Of a stretch of DNA of 64,000 nucleotides, positions 51,881 through 62,031 are shown one piece after another. Source of the stretch: Halocaridina rubra (taxonomy: Eukaryota; Arthropoda; Malacostraca; Decapoda; Atyidae); assembly GCA_037179515.1 (NCBI GenBank), contig JAXCGZ010009460.1, forward strand, positions 152,501 to 216,500. Reading direction: 5' to 3'. A program made the position numbers and the translations under genes. A model generated the notes under the pieces. It made no database searches. It was not told the origin of the DNA and saw nothing but the letters and a program-made list of their open reading frames with translations. Positions within the stretch are counted from its first letter, which is position 1. The number at the start of each line of letters is the position of its first letter.

Positions 51881-52019
51881 CATATACACATACATACACA
51901 TATACACATACACATACATACATATATATATGCATGCATTAATTAGATGAGCAATAGAAACACCACTGGGGCTTCATAAAGTCTTATTATTATTATTATT
52001 ATCATAGCCATACATATCA

Positions 52020-52075
<56 letters not shown>

Positions 52076-52078
52076 GGT
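51431..52078 (-). repeat. Composite repeat X, copy C, with a LINE-tail insertion
   Basis: Same order of blocks as copy E. At about 51978 it carries an extra AAGTCTTATTATTATTATTA-type block between two copies of CATA, absent from copies B and E. That block equals the 3' tail of the LINE. The copy stops after GTTTGTGGT, earlier than copies B and E. Confidence 0.88.
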
Positions 52079-52874
52079 TCAAGTATTTCTTGAGAATTCG
52101 CTTGCTCTTAATAACTTAGAGATTTTGATCAGTTTCCCAGCTGTATTCTGGAATAGCAATTGAACTCTCGTTATCCAGGTCCTTGTGAATATGCGACCCC
52201 CTTTGAACATTGATATTGTAACCGTGTTGACCAGGCCATTGATATGGGAAATAATTATACATTTTTATGGTATCCTTTTACGATGTATAAAATATACAAT
52301 GCGACACCATATGTCATGAATATGACTCATGTATGGAAAAATATCATTCATTTTTTTTATTTTTTTTTCTTAGGCTAGTTACCTATTGTCCGAGTCGGAG
52401 AATATGCAATGTACAACAGCGATGCAAATGACATGGTTCACAGCGGTATTGATTGAAGTATTAACTTACTGTTGGGAGGGAGGTGTTGGTAAAAAGAGAA
52501 ATTATTAGTATTCGTAAATTTATATTATACAATATTGCAATGAAATGTTTGTTCTTTATTTACACGTCTCTATAAAACCTGAAACCGTATTCCAGACGTC
52601 AAGCGGCACTGCTTTTGGTAATGTTATCAATGAACGCGGCCAGGGGATCGTTTGTATTTCGGGGGAGGACATGTGATCGATAGGGCGGTAGGGATTGGGG
52701 AAGGAAGAGGGGTGGGTTTGTGGCTTGGGGACGTGTATTCGGGGGTTGGGTGGGGGAGAATGGCCATTACACGACTGTCAGTCAGTGCGTGTCGAGTGGA
52801 CAGGAAAATTCCCCCCCGTCACCTTGGACAGCCCGCACTTTCTGACTGACTGTTACATCCACTATGTCAGCAGT

Positions 52875-52877
<3 letters not shown>
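52079..52877. other. Unassigned sequence with G-rich segment
   Basis: The interval 52600-52860 is G-rich and then C-rich and holds several TGACTGAC/GTCAGTCAG strings. The 65-codon frame at 52652 has no domain. No gene called. Confidence 0.4.

Positions 52878-52941
<64 letters not shown>
52878..52941. repeat. (CT)n microsatellite
   Basis: About 32 units. Confidence 0.95.
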
Positions 52942-52948
<7 letters not shown>

Positions 52949-54238
52949 CCTTTTTCCCCCAGATCCTAAAGTTTTAATGGTCAAATATCATGTCAATCTG
53001 TCAATTTTCCCGACGTACTGCCATCAGAAACATCATCATAGTCTTAGCCTCTCATTCCACATGGATGCTTCGCTTACGATAATTTTATTACTGATCTTAG
53101 TTGTAACTGATAGAGACTTAACGTTCGTGTTGCCTAAATTTTCCCATATTGATGCATAGCTTCTTTGTAGATGTACGAGAAGTGTATGATAAGAATTAAA
53201 CTATTTCCTGTTTATACTTGTTATTAACACACAAGCTTCGATGATGTAAAGGTACACTTTATATAAGGAAATATGTCTTTGATTATATCAAAAGCCAGGT
53301 GTAGAATAATTAACAGATAAGTAGATATATAAGTAGATAAAAGTATGTAGAATATACAGTATTTAAAGTTTCATTGACTAAATAGTCATTTGTAATCAGG
53401 TCCACTATTACTGCCTACTACTACTACTACTACTACTAATAATAATAATAATAATAACCACAACAATAATAATAATACCTGTTAGTATTTCAAAATTTTA
53501 TTTGGGGATTAAAATTAATCAGCCTAATTTTGCTTTAATTTACGCTAAGAATCAGTTAAATTTGCTACGTATAAGAGAGAGAGAGAATATTTGCAAACAA
53601 AGAAGACCAATTTGAAACCTCGATGAGCTCTGATGATTGTCGGTGGCAAAACACCTCCTTGAAGTATCACTTATTTTGGCATCAGTTCGCTGTAGGTAAT
53701 ATAGACGGTTCTCAATCATTCCATTTGTAAAATATGCAGAATCTTAAACATGTTAGAAATAGGAATGTAATAAAAGTGCTGAGACCCACGGTAAGGAGAA
53801 CTGGGTGTTAGCTTGTTATCCACAAGGACAAAATATCTACTTGGTTAGGTTAGGTTAGGAAGTATATTCATGACACGTAGGTAACAAGCGAAAGTGGCGC
53901 CGAAAATTCTTGGTAGTGAAGCATAAACTCACTGTAATACTAAGACACCAATGTGTATTATTTTGGACTACGCAAATCGGAACAGTTACTAAGGCTTCAT
54001 GCCAGTGATTCCTTTTGAATGTACAGTTTTAGAATTCAAAGGTGTTTTCTTGAATGCACAACCATGAACACCTGCTGCAATGCCACTCACCTCTGATTCG
54101 AGACCAGTACTTTGAATTATAGTGAGAATAGTACCTTGGATTTTGACCTATATACCGCAGAAAATAAGACCAAAAAACTATTGTGAAGTGTGTGTAGGCT
54201 ATATGTTTCATACTTTTCAGAATGGTGTTTCGTTTCTC

Positions 54239-54243
<5 letters not shown>
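52942..54243. other. Unassigned sequence
   Basis: Holds a (CTA)n(ATA)n stretch at 53417-53456 and a TTAGGTTAGGTTAGG string near 53845. No gene recognised. Confidence 0.4.
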
Positions 54244-54312
<69 letters not shown>

Positions 54313-54649
54313 TACTTATTATTCTAACCTGAAAATTGTTATTCTATATCTGCTTCAAATTGTCTGCAGTAGTACCGTTGGAAAGTGAAATGTAACTTAA
54401 ATGATAGCACTCAACAAGGGCTATTGAAAATATTGTCACAATGACTACTCTTCAAGTACTCTTCAATTATTACACTATATTTTATTATTAATTACTTGCT
54501 ATGATATTTAAAATTAATTGCAAATTCTATTAGTATGTTATTTATACATAACCAAATAGATTGTAATGTTTATCAACTGCAATATGACTGGGAGTGCCCA
54601 TGTGCACATGTCCCCATGTACAGTTATCTGAATAAATTAAAAAAAAAAC
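54244..54649 (+). repeat. Composite repeat X, copy D (3' part, opposite orientation)
   Basis: Starts in an AT run, then TTACCTACTTATTATTCTAA, and ends GTACAGTTATCTGAATAAAT plus an A-run of about 8. This orientation shows the sense 3' end with an AATAAA-like signal and poly(A). Confidence 0.9.
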
Positions 54650-54785
54650 ACTCACAACAGCCTCATCCGACACCGAATTAGAATATCACTTCCTCCCACT
54701 TGAGTAGTTTTGTGACATAGATTACTTTATTGCTATTGCAAACTAATCAATGAAGAACCGTCAAGAACCTCATTATCGATATATT

Positions 54786-55156
54786 TTTTTTTTTTATTTA
54801 TTTATTCAGATAACTGTACATGGGGACATGTGCACATGGGCACTCCCAGTCATATTGCAGTTGATAACATTACAATCTATGTGGTTATGTATAAATAACA
54901 TACTAATAGAATTTGCAATTAATTTAAAATATCATAGCAAGTAATTAATAATAAAATATAGTGTAATAATTGAAGAGTACTTGAAGAGTAATCATTGTGA
55001 CAATATTTTCAATAGCCCTTGTTGAGTGCTATCATTTAAATTCATTTTTACTTTTCAACAGTACTACTGCAGACAATTTGAAGCAGATATAGAATAACAA
55101 TTTTCAGGTTAGAATAATAAGTAGGTACATACATATATATATACACACACATACAT

Positions 55157-55235
<79 letters not shown>

Positions 55236-55292
55236 TGCATTAATTAGATGAGCAATAGAAACACCACTGGGGCTTCATAGCCATACATATCA

Positions 55293-55334
<42 letters not shown>

Positions 55335-55439
55335 GGTATTCATTTCAGCAAAAGGAGTTATTCGTCCTTACTACAGATAAAGACACATCCATGCATACTC
55401 ATACACATCATTGTCATCTGAGGGTAACACAGCAGAGGA
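54786..55439 (-). repeat. Composite repeat X, copy E (uninterrupted reference copy)
   Basis: Blocks in plus-strand order: T-run, CATGGGGACATGTGCACATG, TAATAGAATTTGCAATTAAT, ATCATTGTGACAATATTTTC, CAGACAATTTGAAGCAGATA, an AC/AT microsatellite, ATGCATGCATTAATTAGATG, an AG tract (55297-55330) and GTAACACAGCAGAGGA. Read on the minus strand it ends in AATAAAT and poly(A), so it is probably a non-autonomous retroposon or the 3' end of an unrecognised LINE. Confidence 0.9.
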
Positions 55440-55730
55440 AAGTGCATGTACTTAATTGCATATACGTACACATATAAACCTGAACATACATACATACATA
55501 CACATAAACACAGTGCCATATAATGGAGGATAAATTTGGAAGGAAAAGAAAGAGAAAGACTGAAAGCCTTTCCCCTTCTCCACCCTTCAAATTATGTACG
55601 TGAGAGAGAATTACGTCAATTAATCCATTATCACTATTATCACAACCATTGCTACCACCATCATGATTATTATTATCATCATTATTATTATTATTATCAT
55701 TATTATTATTATTATCATTATTATTATTAC

Positions 55731-55788
<58 letters not shown>

Positions 55789-55984
55789 ATCATTACTACA
55801 GCTTTTGTATATAGATAGAGTTATGAATCAAAAGTAGTAATTATTGATACATATAGACATGCACATACATATACATATACACATATACATACATATATAC
55901 ATATAAATACATATACACATACATATACATATACACATACATGCACACATGTACACACATATACATACATATGAGCTCTTGAGG
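55440..55984. repeat. Simple-repeat region: (ATT)n and ACATAT-rich DNA
   Basis: ATT/ATC triplets at 55655-55795 and CATATACATATAC-type sequence at 55855-55970. The 92-codon Tyr/His frame across it is an artefact. Confidence 0.85.
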
Positions 55985-56165
55985 GAGGGGGTTAGAATAC
56001 TTCCTCCATGTTCCCCTGCGTGTCGTAAGAGTAGACTAAGTGGGGCGGAGCGAAGGGAATGAAAGAACCCTTCTCTGTACTTTCTCTTCCCAGAAAGTCA
56101 GAGCATTATTCCTTTACTCAGCCACTCACCTTATAAGGGGAAAAGTGGCTTATGTATATAAAAAG
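55985..56165 (+). repeat. Dispersed repeat R
   Basis: Signature GCGTGTCGTAAGAGTAGACT, body GTGGGGCGGAGCGAAGGGAA and right end CCTTATAAGGGGAAAAGTGG. Confidence 0.75.
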
Positions 56166-56167
56166 GC

Positions 56168-56170
<3 letters not shown>

Positions 56171-56207
<37 letters not shown>

Positions 56208-56274
56208 GCGAGAAGGTATTCCCTCCACCCTTCTCTCTCTCTCTCTCTTTTTTTTTTTTTTTTTTTTTTTTTTC
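56171..56274. repeat. (AG)n, (CT)n and poly(T) tracts
   Basis: AG units at 56171-56212, CT at about 56233-56247, then a T-run of about 26. Confidence 0.9.
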
Positions 56275-56276
56275 CC

Positions 56277-56528
56277 AAAGTTATAGAAATATCAGATAAT
56301 ATACAAGAAAGTAGACTAAGATGGTATGGTCATGTCGTTAGAAGGGATGAACAGTATGTTGGGAGGAGGGTGATGGAAATGGATATACAGGGTAGAAGGA
56401 GAGGGAGACCAAAGCGTAGGTGGATGGATTGCATCAATGATGATCTGAGGTCTAAAGGTTTGTTGGGTGATGAGGTATGGGACAGAAATAAATGGAGAAA
56501 ACTGACCAGAAACATCGACCCCACATAA
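56277..56528 (+). pseudogene. RTE-like reverse transcriptase C-terminal fragment, 83 codons
   Basis: An open frame without its own start codon contains LRWYGHVVRRDEQYVGRRV, GRRRGRPKRRWMDCINDDL and WRKLTRNIDPT, then a stop. This is the characteristic C-terminal end of RTE-type endonuclease/reverse transcriptases in animals. It begins directly after a T-run, so the body is missing. The frame is intact over 83 codons, which suggests modest age. Different from, and better preserved than, the piece at 35325. Confidence 0.75.
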
Positions 56529-56714
56529 ATGTGGGAAAAGATGTAGACGGAGAAGAGGGTAAAAGAATTACATTTTCAACGTTGGGTATACACTAAGTAC
56601 AGGATATAAGTTCTCTGGGTTGCAAAAGTGCACACAATAATAATAATATAATAATATAATAATAATAAGACTTTATTTCCAACATACATTGGGTATTCAA
56701 ATATGGGTGTACAA

Positions 56715-59700
56715 TTAAAATTTACAAGTAAAATCTTCCTTTAAGAGTAACTTCTTAAGATTATATTTAAAAGTATACACTGAACCAGCATTTTTTAGTT
56801 CTCTGGGAAGCTGATTATATAAATGAGGTCCACGAATGTTTATATCTCTTGAGCCAATATCAGTTTTAGACCTTCGTACTAATAAATCTTCCCCTTGACG
56901 GGTAGTTAACCCGGTAACTGAGCTTACTGTAGAAAAATTATACAAGCAATCAGGAATATTGTTTCTTAGTATATTAAAAACAAAGGTACATATATCAAAA
57001 ACATATTTATCTCTAATCTTTATCCATTCTAGATCTTTTAAAACAGGAGAGATGTGCTCGTATTTTCTTACATTGCCAACAGCCACTCGTGCTGCAAAGT
57101 TTTGTAACTTTTGTATTCTTTGTAATTGAGTCTTATTTGTACATCCCCAAACTTTGAGACAGTAATTAATTAAACTCATAGCTAAGGACTGGACAATTAT
57201 TATACGAGTTGATGTTTCAAATGAGTCTTTTACCCTATTTAGATATATTAGAGTACCCATTACTTTTTTATAAATTTCATCTATATGCATTTCAAAATTC
57301 ATGTAACGGTCAAAATAGACACCTAGGTTCTTTACCGAGTTCATTGGCTTAATGATATTACCGTTAAAATTTATATGAAGATTGTCATCAACTTCTGATA
57401 ATAATTGTCTGGATCCGATAAGAATAGATTGGGTTTTAGTTTCATTAAGTAACAGACCATTTTTTAGAAAGTAACGTTTAGCCATATACAAAATTTCTTC
57501 TGCTCTACGAATAATATTTTCTAAATCATTAATTTCTCCTTCAATTAAGATTTGAGTATCGTCAGCATATTGAATGACATAACAGTTAGGTAAATATTTT
57601 ACTAGATCGTTTACATATATTAGAAAAAGTATAGGTCCTAGGATCGATCCCTGAGGGACCCCAAACAATACCTTCTTGCGACTTGAGACTACATCTTTTA
57701 TTCTGACTGACTGGTAGCGGTTTTTTAAATAGTTCTCGAACCAGCTTGGGTCAATGTTCATTTTTTTGCATTTTTCTAATAGAATGGTATGGTGTACACT
57801 ATCAAAAGCTTTAGAAAGATCGAGTAGTAGTAGCAATGATATTTTCTTATTATCTATATTTTTGTATATTTCATCTGATATTTTCAATAAGGCAGTTTCA
57901 GTTGATAATTTTGGCCTGAAACCGTGTTGACTTTTTGCAATAAGTTTATTTTTTTCAAGAAACTCACTTAACTGATTTGCAACAATCTTTTCAAGTATCT
58001 TTGATAAAATTGGTAGTAAAGAGATTGGTCTATAGTTAGAGACGTCGTCAGGATTTCCATTTTTAAAACCAGGAATTACATGGGGATTTTTCCATAAATC
58101 TGGGTAGATATTGGTAACTATGGAAGTATTGATTATTACCGTCAGATAATAAGCTATTACAAATAATGAATCTCTAATAAAACGAAAACAAATTCCATCT
58201 GATCCATATGCATTAGAGTCTTTCAGATTTTTTATTACTAAGATTACTGTATTACAATCTACTGTAGTAGGGTTAAAGACATCATTACTTCTATTGAATG
58301 CACTATGTTCTTGAACATTATTATTATTATTACTACCATCATCACTATTATCATTACCATTATTACCACCATCATTATTATTTACACCATTATCAACATT
58401 CCTATTATTATTACTACTACCATCATCATTATTATTACCACCATTACTATTATTGATTTCATTTATTATTTCTTTTTTTGTTTTTTCAAAGGTTTTTTTC
58501 CCCACTTCAGCGAAAAAATTATTGAACTCTTCTGCTTTAGCACTTACATCTACCTCATCGGGTATAATTGATATGTTACTACTTTTATTACAGTTATTGG
58601 AAAGCATGGTTTTAGCAATTTTCCATGTATCAGAGATATTGCCTTTAGCGTTTTGAAATTCATTTTTGTAATACTGTTTCTTACTGTTACTTAAGAATGA
58701 TTTTACTTGTTTCTTATGCTCTGTAAACTTTTCTCTTAAAGGGATATTATCTCTTTGTAGTTTTACTTCATTTTGTAGTTTGTCTCTTTCTTTCATAATG
58801 TTTTTTATGTCATCTGTTATCCAAGGAGCGGGGGGACGAAATATTTCTCTTGTCACGAGTGGTGCACATCGATCTATACATGATGATAAGACACTGGTTA
58901 AAATATTTACTTGTGTATTAATATTATCGGTATATAGAATTTCATTTAATTTATGTACTTCATTCATAAGTAAACTACAAAGTAATTCTTGTGAATAATT
59001 TCTTAAGCATCTGAATGTTTTAAAGATTGGTTGTCTCTTTGGTTTGCGAATATTTAGGGACGTTACAATTTCCTCGTGGTCTGCTATAGGGCTTGGCATT
59101 ACGTCACACTTAGTTATCATATGTTTGGAGTTTGTTATTACTAGATCGATTTGGGAAACTGAAGTGGGAGTGATTCTAGTTGGTTTATTTATAATCTGTT
59201 CTAGATTTAAATTCTTAATAAGTCTACTCATTTTATTTTCTCTTTTTAGTTGATCATCATTAAAATCGCCATATATAAAAACTGGTTTGTTTTTTAAAAT
59301 TATCTCCTTAAAAACGTCCAAAATATAGCTAAAAGAGGTTACCGAGGCTTTGGGGTGGCGGTACACGCAGCCTATGATAATAGAAGGAAACTTTTTATGT
59401 TGGACAGAGATCCATTTATCTTCCACTCCTTCGTGCTTCTCAGTTTCAAGATTTAGTTCAGTGGCCTTCAAATAATTTTTAACATATAAACATACACCTC
59501 CACCTCTACCACTGTCATAGCGATAAATATTATATGAAGGAATATTAATAAATGCATTATTAATTGACGGATACAGCCATGATTCGCTAATGCAAAGAAC
59601 ATCAATATTTTCTTGTACAAGCATATGTTCAATTTCTAGTATATGGGATAACAGGGATTGTGCATTTATATGTACGACAGATAATCTATCATTATATTTA

Positions 59701-60167
59701 CAAGTAACTTTCACATCGGCAGCAGTAACAGCAACAGCAGGAGACGAGGTATTACCATGTTTCATTGGGGTGGTATCCATAGTCATAGTTGTAGTTTCGA
59801 CTGTGTGATTCTGCTGGGAATTCATCATTGTAGTGTGTTCTGGGGTTAGCCCATGGATCCTGGTGTCTGTACCTGCCGTTGGATGTGTAACGCTGGTTTG
59901 AGTACGTGCCGTGGTATGATCGGGCCTTCCCAAAGTTTGTATGCCTAGGTGAGTGTCTAGGGTTGTAAGAGCCATCACTCCAGGAGAAGTCTCTTGTGCG
60001 TGGACGGCGATAAGAGAGGTTTGTATCGTGTCTCTTTCTGTAGTCTCGCGTATAGGGGATTGTTCCATTAGCTCTTTGCTGTTTATTTTGGTATGACTGT
60101 AGTTTGGGATATTTTGTAGAATACCCAGGTTGTGTCCATTGTTTGCTCCCACGAAATGGCTGGACAC
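56715..60167 (-). CDS. LINE ORF2: endonuclease and reverse transcriptase (up to 1150 aa; likely start at 59765)
   Basis: The first 134 codons merely overlap ORF1 in another frame and look like shadow sequence. A better start is ATG at 59763-59765, whose codons overlap the ORF1 stop (59752-59754), giving about 1016 aa. The apurinic-type endonuclease begins near residue 162 with VVHINAQSL, then ISESWL, GDFNDD (about 301), SQIDLVITN and ADHEEI (about 365). An Asn/Gly/Asp-rich stretch at about 570-620 is coded by (ATT/ATC)n-like DNA. The reverse transcriptase follows: YRPISLLP (about 715), HGFRPKLST, LDLSKAFDSV, GVPQGSILGP and YADD (about 866). The end is the LPRELKNAGSVYTFKYNLKK type typical of CR1/Jockey RTs, with no RNase H. 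Role: target-primed reverse transcription of the element's RNA. No stop or frameshift is visible. Confidence 0.93.
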   Translation of the reverse strand: MSSHFVGANNGHNLGILQNIPNYSHTKINSKELMEQSPIRETTERDTIQTSLIAVHAQETSPGVMALTTLDTHLGIQTLGRPDHTTARTQTSVTHPTAGTDTRIHGLTPEHTTMMNSQQNHTVETTTMTMDTTPMKHGNTSSPAVAVTAADVKVTCKYNDRLSVVHINAQSLLSHILEIEHMLVQENIDVLCISESWLYPSINNAFINIPSYNIYRYDSGRGGGVCLYVKNYLKATELNLETEKHEGVEDKWISVQHKKFPSIIIGCVYRHPKASVTSFSYILDVFKEIILKNKPVFIYGDFNDDQLKRENKMSRLIKNLNLEQIINKPTRITPTSVSQIDLVITNSKHMITKCDVMPSPIADHEEIVTSLNIRKPKRQPIFKTFRCLRNYSQELLCSLLMNEVHKLNEILYTDNINTQVNILTSVLSSCIDRCAPLVTREIFRPPAPWITDDIKNIMKERDKLQNEVKLQRDNIPLREKFTEHKKQVKSFLSNSKKQYYKNEFQNAKGNISDTWKIAKTMLSNNCNKSSNISIIPDEVDVSAKAEEFNNFFAEVGKKTFEKTKKEIINEINNSNGGNNNDDGSSNNNRNVDNGVNNNDGGNNGNDNSDDGSNNNNNVQEHSAFNRSNDVFNPTTVDCNTVILVIKNLKDSNAYGSDGICFRFIRDSLFVIAYYLTVIINTSIVTNIYPDLWKNPHVIPGFKNGNPDDVSNYRPISLLPILSKILEKIVANQLSEFLEKNKLIAKSQHGFRPKLSTETALLKISDEIYKNIDNKKISLLLLLDLSKAFDSVHHTILLEKCKKMNIDPSWFENYLKNRYQSVRIKDVVSSRKKVLFGVPQGSILGPILFLIYVNDLVKYLPNCYVIQYADDTQILIEGEINDLENIIRRAEEILYMAKRYFLKNGLLLNETKTQSILIGSRQLLSEVDDNLHINFNGNIIKPMNSVKNLGVYFDRYMNFEMHIDEIYKKVMGTLIYLNRVKDSFETSTRIIIVQSLAMSLINYCLKVWGCTNKTQLQRIQKLQNFAARVAVGNVRKYEHISPVLKDLEWIKIRDKYVFDICTFVFNILRNNIPDCLYNFSTVSSVTGLTTRQGEDLLVRRSKTDIGSRDINIRGPHLYNQLPRELKNAGSVYTFKYNLKKLLLKEDFTCKF

Positions 60168-62031
60168 TTGTGCCTGTAGGCCATTGATTCAGTTTGTAAG
60201 GCACATATTCAAATCCTTTCGATATCGTTATTGCGAAGGAAACCCAGTTTGGTGTGCGATAAAGCTCCTTAATCAAGACTTCTTCAGAAGGAATGCCTTG
60301 ATTTGTCAGTGTATTACGTATCTCTCTCTCAAAGGGGTTGCCAGGAATGCGAATATATATTTGAGCTGTAACCCTTGCACTTGCATTATTTGGCAACTGT
60401 GGCTGTGGGGGAGAGGACTTCGATGGAATGTTTAGAATAGAGATTGCTGCTATTTTGTCTTTTCTGTTTTCTTCATTGTTTCGCAGTCTATTGCTGGGTT
60501 GGTTATTTGTGCTGGAAGATGTAATTTGGGTGTCCTGGTTAGTGACAGTTGCTGTGTTGTTAGGAGTAGTGGAGATTGACTCTATATCTTCTTCGCTGTT
60601 TTGCAACTCTTTACCAGGTTGGTTGTTTGTGCTGGGAAGAATCTTGTTCTGGTTAGTGCCTGTTGTTGCATTGTTAGGAGTAGTGGGAAAGGACGCTGTT
60701 GTTTCATCACTATTTTGTAACCTGTTACTGATTTGATTATTTATGCTAGATGGTGTATTCAGGTTGTCTTGATGGCTATCACTTTTATCTGGATCTACTT
60801 CTTCTTCACTACCACTGTCACATTCATCACTCAATGCACTGAAGAAATTGTGAGTAGAGACAGAAAACCTAGTTTGCAGAACCTGAGGGTTGTTGATAGA
60901 AGGGACATCATCACTGTTAGGTGACAGCACTGAACTGAGAGGTGGAGATGTTTCTAATAGCAGTTTCAACCTAGAATTATCTCTTTTAAGTAGGACAATG
61001 TCAGATTCTAGTAAACCCACCTTGTGTTGTAAGGCTTTCACCTTTTCAGCATCTGCTTCCAAAATTTTCACCTTATCTGCAAGACTTTCTATCATTCGAT
61101 GCAGGTCTCCTAGGTCGTGTGTTTTTTTAGACTCTATGGATTTTACAACCGAAGTTTGAGGTTGAAAGAGTTTGTCAAGTTCACCATTTATTTCATTCAT
61201 TGAGATATTCAGGACACTTGCGCTAAGAATGATTATGTTTGTAATTATATCTTTTTTTACACGTTTTTTTATGATGTGTTTACCACTGTATTGGGGAAAG
61301 AGTTCCACTACCTTCGAAAGCAAAAGTTGACTTGTTTTGTACAGAGTGACTTTTTTAATTTTTTCCAATTCCCTCAGGCCAAGAGGTCTGAAGTCCTTAA
61401 GCTTTGTGCACTCTGCAATGTAGTGTACTAAATTGTTGCCCCCTTCACACTCACATAAATGGCATTTTGAGTGTTCTGGGTGCTTTCTACCAGTTTTCTC
61501 GCAATTCACCTCCCATATATTTCTATAACCAAGTCTTATACGGGCAGCAACTCTATCACAGTCACCTGTAAGCATTTTACCCATGCTGTATTTGTGTCTC
61601 AGCCTTCTGAAGTTTTCATAATGTTGGATCGAACAGCTGCTTACATGTTGTGTGAGTGTAGAAAGTTCTTGCTCTTCCATAATCTCATTATACAACATTG
61701 TTTTAAACTGAGTCAGTGTGGTTATAGATTCAGACACTGAACTCTCAGTTGCCATTTTTGCCAGCCTGTCAGCCTTTTCATTACCTACTATCCCAACATG
61801 GGAGGGTACCCATGAAAACTTAACTTGGAGTTTAAGTTTTGCGCAATCAATAAGAGCCTCTTGAATTTCAGCCATGTGAGTTTTGTAGGAGCTTTTTAAT
61901 GATCTCAGTGACAGAAGCGCACTCTGCGAGTCACAGAATATGATAGCATTTCTCCTAGCACTGAGAACATGTTCAATAGCAAGTTTTAGACCAACAATTT
62001 CACATTCGGTGATTGATGACCATTTTGGCAT
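59752..62031 (-). CDS. LINE ORF1: RNase H-like and zinc module fused to coiled coil and RNA-binding tail (759 aa)
   Basis: Residues 1-95 are RNase H-like: E9 in SSITECEIVGL, D34 in IIFCDSQSAL, and WVPSHVGIVGNEKADRLAK with H78, N84 and D88. The first catalytic Asp strand is absent; before Met1 only about 14 in-frame codons exist before a TGA. Residues 165-210 hold RIRLGYRNIWEV and a C190-x2-C193...H203-x4-C208 cluster, the module that follows RNase H in Jockey/I-type ORF2 proteins. Roughly 310-360 form a coiled coil (LADKVKILEADAEKVKAL). Residues 400-530 are Ser/Thr/Asn/Gln-rich with a threefold TTPNN/STNNQP repeat. Then comes a globular segment (YIRIPGNPFEREI, WPTGTSVQPFRGS) and an Arg/Tyr/Asn-rich basic tail. 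Expected role (inference): RNA-binding nucleoprotein. The RNase H is probably inactive or co-opted. Confidence 0.85.
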   Translation of the reverse strand: MPKWSSITECEIVGLKLAIEHVLSARRNAIIFCDSQSALLSLRSLKSSYKTHMAEIQEALIDCAKLKLQVKFSWVPSHVGIVGNEKADRLAKMATESSVSESITTLTQFKTMLYNEIMEEQELSTLTQHVSSCSIQHYENFRRLRHKYSMGKMLTGDCDRVAARIRLGYRNIWEVNCEKTGRKHPEHSKCHLCECEGGNNLVHYIAECTKLKDFRPLGLRELEKIKKVTLYKTSQLLLSKVVELFPQYSGKHIIKKRVKKDIITNIIILSASVLNISMNEINGELDKLFQPQTSVVKSIESKKTHDLGDLHRMIESLADKVKILEADAEKVKALQHKVGLLESDIVLLKRDNSRLKLLLETSPPLSSVLSPNSDDVPSINNPQVLQTRFSVSTHNFFSALSDECDSGSEEEVDPDKSDSHQDNLNTPSSINNQISNRLQNSDETTASFPTTPNNATTGTNQNKILPSTNNQPGKELQNSEEDIESISTTPNNTATVTNQDTQITSSSTNNQPSNRLRNNEENRKDKIAAISILNIPSKSSPPQPQLPNNASARVTAQIYIRIPGNPFEREIRNTLTNQGIPSEEVLIKELYRTPNWVSFAITISKGFEYVPYKLNQWPTGTSVQPFRGSKQWTQPGYSTKYPKLQSYQNKQQRANGTIPYTRDYRKRHDTNLSYRRPRTRDFSWSDGSYNPRHSPRHTNFGKARSYHGTYSNQRYTSNGRYRHQDPWANPRTHYNDEFPAESHSRNYNYDYGYHPNETW

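Noticed and set aside
53845..53862. Telomeric (TTAGG)n repeat
   Set aside because: Only about three units of the arthropod telomere motif, single and internal; similar short strings occur by chance or in decayed repeats near 1264 and 22010.
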